In this document: piece by piece, positions 17,323 through 26,786 of the stretch
Numbering within the stretch: position 1 is the first letter of the stretch
Layout of the letters: each line of letters begins with the position of its first letter
From: Peteryoungia algae
Lineage (GTDB): Bacteria > Pseudomonadota > Alphaproteobacteria > Rhizobiales > Rhizobiaceae
Length of the DNA stretch: 64,000 nucleotides
Reading direction: 5' to 3'
Assembly: GCF_030369675.1 (NCBI RefSeq)
Contig: NZ_CP128477.1
Location: 4,334,810 to 4,398,809 of the forward strand
The notes under the pieces: generated by a model
What the model was told of the DNA's origin: nothing
Seen by the model: the letters and a program-made list of their open reading frames with translations, nothing else
The model's database searches: none
Position numbers and translations under genes: made by a program

Positions 17323-20235
17323 TCAAGCCCGCTTCATCAGCGGAAAGCGCTCCTTGAGAAGTCTCAGCACCGATTCCGAGCCGAGCGGCGGGCCGAACAG
17401 ATAGCTTTGGCCAAAGTCGCAGCCCATCATCGCGAGGTCGGCCGCGTCCTGGTCGGTCTGGATGCCCTCGGCCACCACCTGCATGTCGAGCCCGCGCGCC
17501 ATCGAGACGACCGAGCGCAGGAGAACGGATCTCTTGTCCGACTGGTCGCAGACGAGCGCCTTGTCGAGCTTGATCGTGTCGAAGGGGAAGCGGGTGAGAT
17601 AGGCAAGCGACGAATAACCGGTGCCGAAGTCGTCGAGTGCCAGGCTGATTCCGGTGTCCTTCAGCTTCTCCAGCATTAGACGCGCCTGTTCCGGATTTTC
17701 CATGACGACGCTCTCGGTCAGCTCCAGCTTGATCCGTTTCGGATCGCACTGGGTCTTCACCAGAAGTGCGCGCACGTCGTTGTAGATCTCGCTGGAGATC
17801 AACTGGGCCGAGGAGAGGTTGACCGAAACGAAGATCGGCAGTTCGCCCGTCAGGCGCTCCCAGTCCATCAGATCGGTCGCCGCCCGCTCCAGGGCGAACA
17901 TGCCGAGTGGCTCGATCAGATCGGACATTTCCGCGATCGGGATGAATTCGGTCGGCGAAATGGTGCCGCGCTTCGGGTGATCCCAGCGCATCAGCGCCTC
18001 GAAGCCGGCGATTTCGCCATTGGTGAGCTTGACGATCGGCTGGTAGGCCATCGACAGCTCCTTGCGCTCGATGGCGCGCCGCAGATCCGTTTCGAGCTGC
18101 AACCGGTCGGTGCTGAAGGTGCGGAAGGCCGGGCGGAAGGGCTCGACCCGATTGCCGCCGGCGCGTTTCGCACGGAACATGGCAAGCTCCGCATCGGCGA
18201 GCAGGCTTGCCGAGCTTTCCTGCTGGTCCACCCACGAGACGAGACCGATCGAGGCCGTCAGGTTGATTTCGCGGTTGGCGAAATTGAGCGGCACCATGAT
18301 GGCCTTGGACACGGCATCCGCGAAGTCGGCAATCTTGCCGGGGTCGCGTTCCGACACCAGGATCAGGCCGAACTCGTCCCCCGAAAGCCGCGCCAGCGTA
18401 TCCTGCGGCTTCAAGAGACGGCGCAGGCGGCGGGTAATGGCAATCAGGATGTTGTCGCCGGCAGCGATGCCGAGCGCATCGTTGACCTGCTTGTAGCGGT
18501 CGATGTCGATGGCAAGCACGGTCGGCCGAACGCTTTCCGACGTCGGCGCGAGCGACAGGATCGCCTGCAGGCGGTCGAGGAAGACCTCGCGGTTCGGCAA
18601 TCCCGTCAGGTTGTCATGCATGGCATCGACAAGCAGCCGGTCGATGGAGTTCTTCTGCTCGGTCACGTCGATGATCGTGCCGACGCAGCGGATGACCTCC
18701 CCGTTCGAACCCAGCACTGGCCGGGCGCGGATCTTCAGCCAGTGGAAGTGACCGTCTTCGGCGCGGATGCGGAATTCGTGGCTGAGGCGTCCCTTTCGAT
18801 GTTCCAGCAGCACGTCGAGCGTGGCGCGGAAACGGTCGCGATCGTCGGGATGCAGGCGCGGCAGCCAGTTGCGGGCGGGCCCGTGCATGGTGCCCGGCGC
18901 CAGGCCGAGCCTGAGCGAGACATCCGGGCTCGTCACGACGCGGTCGCGCGCCACGTCCCAGTCCCAGACGGTGTCGCCGGAACCGGTCAGCGCCAGCGAC
19001 TGGCGTTCCAGATCGGAGAACAGGCCCTGCTGATAGGCGCCGCCGGCGAACGCATGCTGCATGACCGTGAAACCGATCAGAAGCACGATCAGCACCAGCC
19101 CGCCGCCCAGTGCCGGCTGGATGATGTCGTTGTCGAGCTGGCCGGTGACAGTCATCCAGCCGGCGAACAGCCAGACCAGAATCAGCACCCAGGTCGGCAC
19201 CAGGAGCACAGCGCGGTCGTAGCGGTTGAAGCCGAGATAGACGATCAGGCCGATGCCGACGACGCCGGTGAGCGCAAAGGAAACGCGGGCAATGCCGGCG
19301 GCGATCGAGGGGTCGAAGATCGCAACCCCGAAGAGCACGGTGAGGCCCAGCATCCAGGCGAGCGTCGCATAACCGAGATGCACGTGCCAGCGATTGAGGT
19401 TGAGATAGGTGAAGAGGAAGATGACGAGCGAGGAGGCGAGTGCCACCTCGGCGCCGGCTCGCCATATTCGAATGTCGGAAGAGGTAAGGGTAATCAGCTT
19501 TTCGAGAAAGCCGAAGTCGACGCAGATATAGGCGAGCACTGCCCAGGCAAGCGCCGCGGCGGCCGGCAGCATCGACGTGCCCTTGACGACGAAGAGAATG
19601 GTCAGGAAGACCGCGAGCAGCCCGGCAATGCCGAGCACGATACCGCGATAAAGAGTGAATGCGTTGACCGTATCCTTATAGGCGTCGGGTTCCCACAGAT
19701 AGATCTGCGGCAGTTCCGGCGTCGCAAGTTCGCCAACGAAGGTGATCACGGTGCCCGGATTGAGCGTAATGCGGAAGACATCGGCATCCGCGCTCGGCAC
19801 ACGGTCGAGCGCAAAGCCTTCCGAGGGTGTGATGGCCATGATCCGCTGCGAGCCGAGGTCCGGCCAGAACATTCTCGAACCGGAGAGGCGGAAATGCGGC
19901 GCGACGATTACGCGCTCCAGCTGTTCTTCCGAGACGTTTGCCAGAGCGAAGACCGCCCAGTCGCCCTGGTGTCCCTCGGTAGACGAGCGGACCTCGATAC
20001 GCCGGCGGATGCCGTCCGCACCGGCGGCGGTCGAGACCTGGAAGGCCTCGCCCTGATTCGTGTAGATTTCCGTGGTCGCCGTGAGGTCGAGGGCATTGTC
20101 GTCGCGCGCGATCTTGACCGGTTCGACCGCCAGCGCCGCCGAGGCTGAAAAGCCGACATACATTGCGACAAGCGCAGCCAAAAACAGGGCGGCCAGGCGA
20201 GGCGCGGCGCGCGAAAGGGGTTCAAATATGCTCAT
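17323..20235 (-). CDS. Membrane-bound PAS-GGDEF-EAL cyclic-di-GMP protein
   Basis: A 970-residue c-di-GMP signalling protein. An N-terminal signal helix leads to a periplasmic region of about 160 residues, then about eight transmembrane helices (7TMR-DISM-like), a PAS domain (about 415-535), a GGDEF domain (about 540-695) and an EAL domain (about 715-960). The cyclase motif reads SGDEF rather than GGDEF (near 617), which may be weak or regulatory. The phosphodiesterase motifs look intact: EALMRW, VNLSSAQL, ELTESVVMEN and DDFGTGYSS. It probably degrades c-di-GMP in response to an extracytoplasmic cue. Its ATG overlaps the GNAT stop, making it the last gene of the thrC-M16-GNAT run. Confidence 0.9.
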   Translation of the reverse strand: MSIFEPLSRAAPRLAALFLAALVAMYVGFSASAALAVEPVKIARDDNALDLTATTEIYTNQGEAFQVSTAAGADGIRRRIEVRSSTEGHQGDWAVFALANVSEEQLERVIVAPHFRLSGSRMFWPDLGSQRIMAITPSEGFALDRVPSADADVFRITLNPGTVITFVGELATPELPQIYLWEPDAYKDTVNAFTLYRGIVLGIAGLLAVFLTILFVVKGTSMLPAAAALAWAVLAYICVDFGFLEKLITLTSSDIRIWRAGAEVALASSLVIFLFTYLNLNRWHVHLGYATLAWMLGLTVLFGVAIFDPSIAAGIARVSFALTGVVGIGLIVYLGFNRYDRAVLLVPTWVLILVWLFAGWMTVTGQLDNDIIQPALGGGLVLIVLLIGFTVMQHAFAGGAYQQGLFSDLERQSLALTGSGDTVWDWDVARDRVVTSPDVSLRLGLAPGTMHGPARNWLPRLHPDDRDRFRATLDVLLEHRKGRLSHEFRIRAEDGHFHWLKIRARPVLGSNGEVIRCVGTIIDVTEQKNSIDRLLVDAMHDNLTGLPNREVFLDRLQAILSLAPTSESVRPTVLAIDIDRYKQVNDALGIAAGDNILIAITRRLRRLLKPQDTLARLSGDEFGLILVSERDPGKIADFADAVSKAIMVPLNFANREINLTASIGLVSWVDQQESSASLLADAELAMFRAKRAGGNRVEPFRPAFRTFSTDRLQLETDLRRAIERKELSMAYQPIVKLTNGEIAGFEALMRWDHPKRGTISPTEFIPIAEMSDLIEPLGMFALERAATDLMDWERLTGELPIFVSVNLSSAQLISSEIYNDVRALLVKTQCDPKRIKLELTESVVMENPEQARLMLEKLKDTGISLALDDFGTGYSSLAYLTRFPFDTIKLDKALVCDQSDKRSVLLRSVVSMARGLDMQVVAEGIQTDQDAADLAMMGCDFGQSYLFGPPLGSESVLRLLKERFPLMKRA

Positions 20236-20843
20236 GAGGACGTCTTGCCGTTCCGCGCCTTGGGGGCGGCGATCCGGGAGAACAGCACATGGTCGCGCCA
20301 TTCTCCATTGATTTTCAGATAGTCGCGCAAAAGACCTTCTCGCTCAAATCCCGTTTTTTCGAGCAGCCTCAGGCTGTTGACGTTGTCCGGAATACAGGCT
20401 GCTTCGATACGGTGCAACTCGAGCGGCCCGAAGATGTAGGGAATAGCCAGCTGAAGTGCGGCAAACATGTGGCCCTGTCGCGAATGGCGTTCGCCCATCC
20501 AGTACCCGATCATGCAGCTCTGAGCGGCTCCACGGCGGATAAGGCCGACGGTAAGCCCGCCCAGCAAGGCGTTTTCCTCCCGGTCGAACAGGAAGAAGGG
20601 CACTGCCATGCCGGAGTGAAATTCCTGTTCATTGCGCAGGACGCGCTGCCGGAAGGCTCGCTCTGTCAGCTCGTCGCTGCGCCAGGTGGGTTCCCAGGGC
20701 TGCAGGAAGGCGCGGCTTTCCCGGCGCAACTGGTGCCATGGCTCGAAATCGCGAAACCGCGGCAGGCGAAGCAGATGCCGTTCGCCGTAAAGCTCCGGCA
20801 TGTCCGACTGCCGGGACAGAAACCGAAAGACCGAGCGCGTCAT
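20232..20843 (-). CDS. GNAT family N-acetyltransferase (RimJ/RimL-like)
   Basis: A 203-residue acetyltransferase of the ribosomal-protein type. The acetyl-CoA region is around YWMGERHSRQGHMFAALQLA, followed by the conserved LHRIEAACIPDNVNSLRLLE and KTGFEREGLLRDYLKING segments. The ATG at 20843 is preferred; the frame also opens with a TTG two codons earlier. The stop overlaps the GGDEF-EAL start. Possible targets include the N-terminus of a ribosomal protein, as in RimJ. Confidence 0.88.
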   Translation of the reverse strand: MTRSVFRFLSRQSDMPELYGERHLLRLPRFRDFEPWHQLRRESRAFLQPWEPTWRSDELTERAFRQRVLRNEQEFHSGMAVPFFLFDREENALLGGLTVGLIRRGAAQSCMIGYWMGERHSRQGHMFAALQLAIPYIFGPLELHRIEAACIPDNVNSLRLLEKTGFEREGLLRDYLKINGEWRDHVLFSRIAAPKARNGKTSS

Positions 20844-20905
20844 CGTCAATCCCCGAGCGAAATCCGGCGGAGGGCTCCGCCGGTCGAGTTCTGTGTCCGC
20901 GACAG

Positions 20906-22204
20906 TCAGCCGACGGCCTTACGGATGCCCGCTGGCTGCGAGTTGAGCGCGCCCCTGATATCGTCGAGCGGAACGAGGTGATCCACAGGCCCGATCGCCG
21001 AAAGTGTAGGCGTGGTGTCGAAGAACAGGCGTCCGGCGAGATCGGTCAGGCGCTCGGTCGTAATGCCGGCAAGCCGTTCCATCATTTCCTGGTTCGGTAT
21101 GGTGCGGCCGTAGAGCATCATCTGACGGGCGATCTGGCCGGCGCGTGCGGCCGGGCTTTCCTGGCCCATCAGCAACTGCGCGCGGATCTGCGCCCGCGAG
21201 CGCTCGATCTCCTGCTGGTCGATATGGTCGGAGACCTTGCGCAATTCGTCGATTATGACGGGCACCAGTTTCGGCAGGTCTTCGCCGCCGGTCGCGGCAT
21301 GAATGCCGAAGATACCGGTGTCGGAAAAGCCCCAGTGGAAGGCATAGACCGAGTAGCAGAGACCACGGATCTCGCGCACTTCCTGGAAGAGCCGCGACGA
21401 CATGCCGCCGCCCAGGATGTTGGCGAGGATCTGCGAACAGTAGAAGTCCCGCATGTGATATGCCTTGCCCTCGAAGCCGAGCAGGACCTGCGTGTCCATG
21501 AGATCGCGCTCCTCGCGCGTCTCGCCACCCGTATAGTGGGCGGCATCCATCACCGGGGTCGAGGACGGCTTCGTCGGCAAGGAGGCGAAGCGTTGCTCCA
21601 CCTGCTTGACGAAGGCGTCGTGATCGACCTTGCCGGCGGCCACGACGAACATGCGGTCCGTCGTGTAATTGCGCGACAGATAGGCGCGAATCTGGTCGCT
21701 CGAGAAGGACTTGACCGTCTCCGGCGTGCCGAGAATGCTGCGCCCGATTGTCTGGCCGCGATAGGCTTGCTCGGAAAAGCGGTCGAAGACCACGTCGTCA
21801 GGCGTGTCGTCGGCAGCCCCGATTTCCTGCAGGATGACGTGTTTTTCCCGCTCCAGTTCCTCTTCGTCGAAGACGCTGTCGGTCAGGATGTCGGCGAGGA
21901 TGTCGACCGCAAGCGGGACATTGTCCTTCAGGACGCGGGCGTAATAGGAGGTGGTCTCGGTCGACGTCGCGGCGTTGACTTCGCCACCGACATTCTCGAT
22001 TTCTTCCGCGATCTGGCGGGCGCTACGCTGGTTCGTGCCCTTGAACGCCATGTGCTCGAGCAGATGCGCAATTCCATGCTCGGCTTCCGTCTCGTTGCGC
22101 GATCCGGACTTGATCCAGGTTCCGAGCGCCACGCTTTCCAGATGCGGCATGTTCTCGGTTACGACAGTCAAACCCGATGGAAGCCGGGTGCACTCAACAT
22201 TCAT
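20906..22204 (-). CDS. M16 family zinc metallopeptidase (processing peptidase-like)
   Basis: A 432-residue peptidase of the insulinase/pitrilysin family, close to mitochondrial processing peptidase beta. The inverted zinc motif HLLEH (H47, E50, H51) is in GIAHLLEHMAFKGT, and a downstream NVGGEVNAATSTETTSYYAR segment holds the third ligand region. The middle has the glycine-rich loop GGGMSSRLFQEVREIRG. The gene follows thrC by 20 bases, a conserved pairing in alphaproteobacteria, although no functional link to threonine synthesis is known. Confidence 0.92.
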   Translation of the reverse strand: MNVECTRLPSGLTVVTENMPHLESVALGTWIKSGSRNETEAEHGIAHLLEHMAFKGTNQRSARQIAEEIENVGGEVNAATSTETTSYYARVLKDNVPLAVDILADILTDSVFDEEELEREKHVILQEIGAADDTPDDVVFDRFSEQAYRGQTIGRSILGTPETVKSFSSDQIRAYLSRNYTTDRMFVVAAGKVDHDAFVKQVEQRFASLPTKPSSTPVMDAAHYTGGETREERDLMDTQVLLGFEGKAYHMRDFYCSQILANILGGGMSSRLFQEVREIRGLCYSVYAFHWGFSDTGIFGIHAATGGEDLPKLVPVIIDELRKVSDHIDQQEIERSRAQIRAQLLMGQESPAARAGQIARQMMLYGRTIPNQEMMERLAGITTERLTDLAGRLFFDTTPTLSAIGPVDHLVPLDDIRGALNSQPAGIRKAVG

Positions 22205-22224
22205 GGTTCGTCTTTCCGCGCTTC

Positions 22225-23622
22225 CTACCTGACAGCTCTCGCATGGTCACTGACAAAGCTTTCAATGGCTTTGAGTTCCGCGGGCAGGACTTCGAAGCGC
22301 TCCTCCCTGTCCATCAGATCAGCAAGCCACGCCGGAAGCGCGGGGTCAATACCGCAGGCCGATTTTACTGCCGCCGGGAACTTGGCAGGATGGGCGGTGG
22401 CAAGCACCACCATGGGGCTCTGCGGCTTCTCGAATTTCTTCGCCACATGCACGCCGACGGCGGTATGCGGGTCGAGCAGATAGCCGGTTTCGTCGAGCAC
22501 GGCGCGAATGGTCTTCGCCACCTCCTTCTGCGTCGCACGCCCGGCGCGGAAATCCTTGCGAATGAATTTCAACGCCTCCGGCTGGATCTCGAAGGCGCCG
22601 GACTGCTTGAGACCGTCCATCGACGACCGGATGGCAGAGGCGTCCCGGCCATAGGATTCGAACAGCAGGCGCTCGAAGTTGGAGGAAATCTGGATGTCCA
22701 TCGAGGGGGACGTCGTGGCCGAGACACCCTTCATCTCGTAGCGCCCGGTCTTCATCGTGCGCGCCAGAATGTCGTTGTCGTTTGTGGCGATCACCAGCCT
22801 GTCGATCGGCAGGCCCATCTTCTTTGCGACATAACCGGCGAATATGTCGCCGAAATTGCCTGTCGGCACGGTGAACGAGACTTTGCGATCGGGAGCGCCG
22901 AGAGCCACGGCCGAGGTGAAGTAGTAGACCACCTGCGCCATGATGCGCGCCCAGTTGATCGAGTTGACGCCAGAGAGCCTCACGCGGTCGCGAAAGGCTC
23001 CATCGTTGAACATCGCCTTCACGAGGTTCTGGCAGTCGTCAAAATTGCCCTCGACGGCGATGGCATGCACGTTTTTGTCCGTCGACGAGGTCATCTGGCG
23101 CTGCTGCACCGGCGACACCTTGCCATGCGGGAAGAGGATGAAGATGTCGGTCCGCGCGCGGCCGGCAAAGGCGTCGATCGCCGCGCCGCCTGTGTCGCCC
23201 GAGGTGGCGCCGACAATGGTCGCCCGTTCGCCACGCTTCTCGAGCACATGGTCCATCAGCCGGGCAATCAGCTGCATCGCCACGTCCTTGAAGGCGAGGG
23301 TTGTGCCGTGGAAGAGTTCGAGCACGAAGGAGTTCGGCCCGGTCTGGACGAGCGGTGCGACTGCCGGATGCTTGAAGGTCGCATAGGCCTCGTCGATCAT
23401 CGTCCGGAAGGTCTGTGGCTCGATTTCGCCATTGGTGAAGGGCAGCAGCACTTCGAAGGCGACATCTTCGTAAGACTTGCCACGCAGGCCCCGGATCGCC
23501 TTCTTCGACATTTGCGGCCATTCGCGCGGGACGTAAAGTCCGCCGTCACGGGCAAGGCCTGCCAGAAGCGCGTCACAAAAGCCGAGGCTCGGGGCCTCGC
23601 CGCGGGTCGAGATATATTCCAC
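22225..23622 (-). CDS. thrC: Threonine synthase
   Basis: A PLP-dependent enzyme of 465 residues that converts O-phosphohomoserine to threonine. PLP lysine K112 is in HGTTLAFKDVAMQ, and the phosphate-binding segment is GATSGDTGGAAIDAF. The N-terminus MEYISTRGEAPSLGF is standard for the gamma/alphaproteobacterial form. It leads the minus-strand run with the M16 peptidase, GNAT and GGDEF-EAL genes. With thrB elsewhere in the window, the last two steps of threonine synthesis are both present but not in one operon. Confidence 0.96.
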   Translation of the reverse strand: MEYISTRGEAPSLGFCDALLAGLARDGGLYVPREWPQMSKKAIRGLRGKSYEDVAFEVLLPFTNGEIEPQTFRTMIDEAYATFKHPAVAPLVQTGPNSFVLELFHGTTLAFKDVAMQLIARLMDHVLEKRGERATIVGATSGDTGGAAIDAFAGRARTDIFILFPHGKVSPVQQRQMTSSTDKNVHAIAVEGNFDDCQNLVKAMFNDGAFRDRVRLSGVNSINWARIMAQVVYYFTSAVALGAPDRKVSFTVPTGNFGDIFAGYVAKKMGLPIDRLVIATNDNDILARTMKTGRYEMKGVSATTSPSMDIQISSNFERLLFESYGRDASAIRSSMDGLKQSGAFEIQPEALKFIRKDFRAGRATQKEVAKTIRAVLDETGYLLDPHTAVGVHVAKKFEKPQSPMVVLATAHPAKFPAAVKSACGIDPALPAWLADLMDREERFEVLPAELKAIESFVSDHARAVR

Positions 23623-23934
23623 GTCGCTTATCCCTATAGTTCAGATGGTCGGAGCCGAAGCGCCGCCAAATCTATGGCGTTTCCGATAAAGAGGTTTGCC
23701 CATTTGCGCCAGTGCGGAGGGCAGGATTTCGCAAGCCCGGCAATCCTTCCTGGCCCTGCCGATGGCAGCCCGTGGTCTGGCTGTTGCGAAGCAATCGAAT
23801 TTTGACTCAAATTGCCGGCTACCCAATCGATTTTTCTCTTGGTCGCTGCTATAGACCATCCGCGAGGGCGCTGAAAAGCCTCAAGTTTGACTGTTTTTCG
23901 GCTGATCTGCCGAGCATGCGGAAGGTGAAGTCTC
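23623..23934. other. Divergent intergenic region, thrC / lipoprotein
   Basis: A 312-base non-coding gap holding the divergent promoters of thrC and the lipoprotein gene. TTGACT at 23802 and CTATAG at 23849 resemble promoter hexamers but are not spaced as one promoter. No strong palindrome, T-run terminator or small ORF with a good ribosome site was found. Confidence 0.4.
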
Positions 23935-24507
23935 GTGTCTGTAAACGTGTCGCGCGGCGTTGTCGCCGTTTCGCTGATGATGGTTCTCTCCGGCTGCAAT
24001 GCCGGCGGTCTCGGCAGCAGCCTCGGCCTTTCTTCTTCCGATCCGGCAGGGGCAACATCCGCAGCCACGCCCGCAGTCGCCACCGACCAGCAGGCTTTCG
24101 TGCAGGGCTTCTGCCCGCAGATTTCGCTGCGTGAAGGCACCGCCTCCTACCGCTCTTATGCCCGTGGCAAGGACGGCGATGCCGAACAGGTCGTCTTCCA
24201 GGCGTCGCTCGCCGACACGACGCGTTCGTGCTCCCGCACCGAGACCACTCTCACTGTCAATGCACTGATCCAGGGTCGCCTCGTCTCCGGTCCCCAGGGC
24301 AAGGCCGGCACGATCAATCTGCCCGTCCGCATCACCGTGATCGATGGCGGCCAGGAAGTGTCCAACGAACTTGAACAATATCCCGTGACGATCGCCGACG
24401 TGAACACGCCGGCCCAGTTCGTCTACAGCCGGGCCGTCACCATACCCGGAAATGTTTCCGGCATGACGCGCGTCTATGTCGGCTTCGAACAGCCAAAGAA
24501 GAAGTAA
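23935..24507 (+). CDS. Putative lipoprotein
   Basis: A 190-residue exported lipoprotein starting at GTG behind GGAAGGTGAAG. The signal peptide ends in the lipobox LSGC (C20), and a Ser/Ala/Thr-rich linker follows. The folded part begins near FVQGFCPQISLREG and has a beta-rich pattern. It looks like the rhizobial lipoproteins found near thrC, but no function is known. It is monocistronic and converges on the XRE-cupin gene, with a small hairpin between. Confidence 0.7.
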   Translation: MSVNVSRGVVAVSLMMVLSGCNAGGLGSSLGLSSSDPAGATSAATPAVATDQQAFVQGFCPQISLREGTASYRSYARGKDGDAEQVVFQASLADTTRSCSRTETTLTVNALIQGRLVSGPQGKAGTINLPVRITVIDGGQEVSNELEQYPVTIADVNTPAQFVYSRAVTIPGNVSGMTRVYVGFEQPKKK

Positions 24508-24510
24508 GTT

Positions 24511-24530
24511 CCGGAGCCAGGATCCTCCGG
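24511..24530. terminator. Short hairpin between convergent genes
   Basis: CCGGAG and CTCCGG pair around an eight-base loop, followed on the plus strand by CTTT. It is a modest terminator for the lipoprotein gene and possibly for the opposing XRE gene. Confidence 0.4.
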
Positions 24531-24532
24531 CT

Positions 24533-25126
24533 TTAGCCTCGTCCCGTCAGTGCCACCAGATAACGCGTCGCCTTGTCGGTGCGGTTGACGAAGACGCAGT
24601 CTTCGGGCGCGCCGAGCTGCAGGCAGTCGCCGGCCGAAAGCCGGTGGCTTCGCAGTCCCTCGATGAAGTCGAGTTCCCCCTCCAGTATATGGATCTGCTG
24701 GTGCTGGAAGCCGAAGGCGGACGCCGGATAGGGGACACGCACGCCCGCCGGCAAGACCACCTCGATCAGTTCGAGCCGCCCGCCATTTGGCGGTGAAAGC
24801 GTGCGGCGCGTATAGCCTGTCTCCGGATCAACCCAGAGCGGCTGTTCGCTCCGCCTGGTCAGACGGTCGCCCTCGCGTTCCGCCATGGCAAGCAGAACCG
24901 AAAGCGGCAGTCCGAAGGCTCCGGACAACCGGCCGAGCACGGAGGCCGTCGGGCTTGCCTCGCAGCGCTCCACCTTGCTGATCATCGCCTTGGAAACACC
25001 CGACCGTGCCGAAAGCTCGGCCAGCGACCAGGACCTGGTGTCACGCTCCGCCCGGACGCGCTCCGCAATCGCCCGCGCCTGTCGTCCCTCGTCATAGGTT
25101 TCAGCCAGTCTTGTGGTCTCGGTCAT
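24533..25126 (-). CDS. XRE-cupin transcriptional regulator
   Basis: A 197-residue regulator with an N-terminal XRE helix-turn-helix (about residues 25-75; SLAELSARSGVSKAMISKVE) and a C-terminal cupin domain (about 115-190; HQQIHILEGELDFIEG). This is the SutR/PuuR-like architecture, in which the cupin binds a small ligand. The ATG at 25126 follows AAGGGC; an upstream TTG is less likely. It is divergent from a flavin-dependent monooxygenase gene, its probable target, across an 11-base direct repeat. Confidence 0.85.
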   Translation of the reverse strand: MTETTRLAETYDEGRQARAIAERVRAERDTRSWSLAELSARSGVSKAMISKVERCEASPTASVLGRLSGAFGLPLSVLLAMAEREGDRLTRRSEQPLWVDPETGYTRRTLSPPNGGRLELIEVVLPAGVRVPYPASAFGFQHQQIHILEGELDFIEGLRSHRLSAGDCLQLGAPEDCVFVNRTDKATRYLVALTGRG

Positions 25127-25161
25127 TTGTGCCCTTGCCAAAACGCGCGCCTGCGTCTTCT

Positions 25162-25192
25162 ATAGTGGACGAAAGAATACGATAGAGGACGA
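25162..25192. promoter_or_regulatory. Tandem operator-like repeats ATAGtGGACGA / ATAGaGGACGA
   Basis: Two 11-base direct repeats (25162-25172 and 25182-25192) differ at one base and start 20 bases apart, about two helical turns. They sit in the 114-base divergent gap between the XRE-cupin regulator and the monooxygenase. They are probably where that regulator binds. Confidence 0.5.
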
Positions 25193-25240
25193 GGCAATGG
25201 CAAGCCGTGAGCTTGTCTTGCCGTGGCTGGGGGAACCGTA

Positions 25241-26605
25241 GTGACACGCGAGATCCGTTTCAACGCATTTGACATGAACTGCATCGGCCACATCCAGCAG
25301 GGCCTCTGGACCCATCCGCGCGACCGCTCGATGGACTATAACAGCCTCGCCTACTGGACCGACTATGCCAGGCGCTTGGAAGCCGGCCTTTTCGACGGTA
25401 TCTTCCTCGCCGATGTCGTCGGCATTTATGACGTGTTGAGCGGCAGCCCCGCGCCGGCCCTGCGCGGTGCCGTGCAGGTGCCGGTCAACGACCCGATGAT
25501 GCTGGTCCCCGCCATGGCCTCGGTCACCCGCCATCTCGGCTTTGGCGTCACCGCCAATCTTACCTATGAACAGCCCTTCCTGTTTGCCCGCCGCATGGCG
25601 ACGCTCGACCACCTGACCGGCGGCCGCATGGGCTGGAACATCGTCACCGGCTATCTCGACAGCGCGGCGCGTGCCATCGGGCTGGACGGCCAGATGGCCC
25701 ATGACGACCGCTACGATCTCGCCGACGAATATATGGAGGTCGTCTACAAGCTCTGGGAGGCGAGCTGGGAGGATCAGGCCGTCGTCGCCGACAGGCAGGC
25801 ACAGGTCTATGCCGATGCGAGCAAGGTCCATCCCGTCCACCATCATGGACGACAATACAAGGTCGACGCCTACCACCTCTGCGAGCCCTCGCCACAGCGC
25901 ACGCCGGTACTGTACCAGGCCGGCTCCTCGCCGCGCGGCCGCCAGTTTGCCGCCACCCATGCCGAATGCGTCTTCGTCAATGGCCAGAAAAAGGACGGCG
26001 TGCGCGAGATCGTCACGGATATTCGTGCCCGGGCGGAAACCCTCGGCCGGCATGGCGACGACATCAAGGTCTTCCTCGGCGCCACCATCGTCACGGGCCG
26101 CACCGAGAAGGAAGCACGCGACAAGTTCGAGGATTACAGGCGGTACGTCAGCTCCGAGGCAGCGCTGACCCATGCGGCCGCTTCCATGGGCATCGACTTC
26201 GACAAGTTCGACATGGACGAACCGGTGGAAACGGGCAAGAGCCAGGCGATCACCTCCAACATCAAGGCCATGGACCGGGCCGCAGGTCCTGCGTGGACCA
26301 AACGCAAGCTGATCGAACAGATGGTGCTCGGCAGCCGCCAGCAGCCCTTGGTCGCCTCCGCCGATCAGGTGGTCGAGTGGCTGGTGGACTGGGTCGAACA
26401 AACCGGTGTCGATGGCTTCAACCTCTCTCGCACGGTCGTGCCGGAATGTTTTGACGACATGATCGAGCTTGTCGTGCCACGCCTGCAGGAGCGTGGCCTC
26501 TACAAGACGGAATATCGCGAGGGACCGCTTCGCGAAAAGCTCTTCGGTCAGCCCCGCCTGACGGAACGCCATACCGCATCGACACATCGTCGACGGCAGC
26601 CCTGA
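25241..26605 (+). CDS. LLM-class flavin-dependent monooxygenase (NtaA/SnaA/DszA family)
   Basis: A two-component flavin monooxygenase of 454 residues using FMNH2 from a partner reductase. The family is recognised by the N-terminal REIRFNAFDMNCIGHIQQG, then DGIFLADVVGIYDVL, TGGRMGWNIVTGYLDSAARA and YQAGSSPRGRQFAA. Members attack nitrilotriacetate, sulfur heterocycles, pristinamycin precursors and alkanesulfonates; the substrate here is unknown. A GTG start at 25241 behind GGGGA is preferred to one six codons earlier. No flavin reductase lies next to it. The divergent XRE-cupin gene is its likely regulator. Confidence 0.88.
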   Translation: MTREIRFNAFDMNCIGHIQQGLWTHPRDRSMDYNSLAYWTDYARRLEAGLFDGIFLADVVGIYDVLSGSPAPALRGAVQVPVNDPMMLVPAMASVTRHLGFGVTANLTYEQPFLFARRMATLDHLTGGRMGWNIVTGYLDSAARAIGLDGQMAHDDRYDLADEYMEVVYKLWEASWEDQAVVADRQAQVYADASKVHPVHHHGRQYKVDAYHLCEPSPQRTPVLYQAGSSPRGRQFAATHAECVFVNGQKKDGVREIVTDIRARAETLGRHGDDIKVFLGATIVTGRTEKEARDKFEDYRRYVSSEAALTHAAASMGIDFDKFDMDEPVETGKSQAITSNIKAMDRAAGPAWTKRKLIEQMVLGSRQQPLVASADQVVEWLVDWVEQTGVDGFNLSRTVVPECFDDMIELVVPRLQERGLYKTEYREGPLREKLFGQPRLTERHTASTHRRRQP

Positions 26606-26786
26606 TCAGCCGTCTCGGGCTGTGCGACGCATCGGGCCGCCCGCCGCCTTGCCTTGCTCTCATCAATCCAGGAGTGCTAGCTATCGGCTGGTAACGGGAC
26701 GTGGCTTGCGTGCGCAGGTTCTGCAGACTGTTCGGGCAGGGGAGTGGGAGGCATCCGCAAGGAATGGCTCCCAAGGGGAGGTCTGA

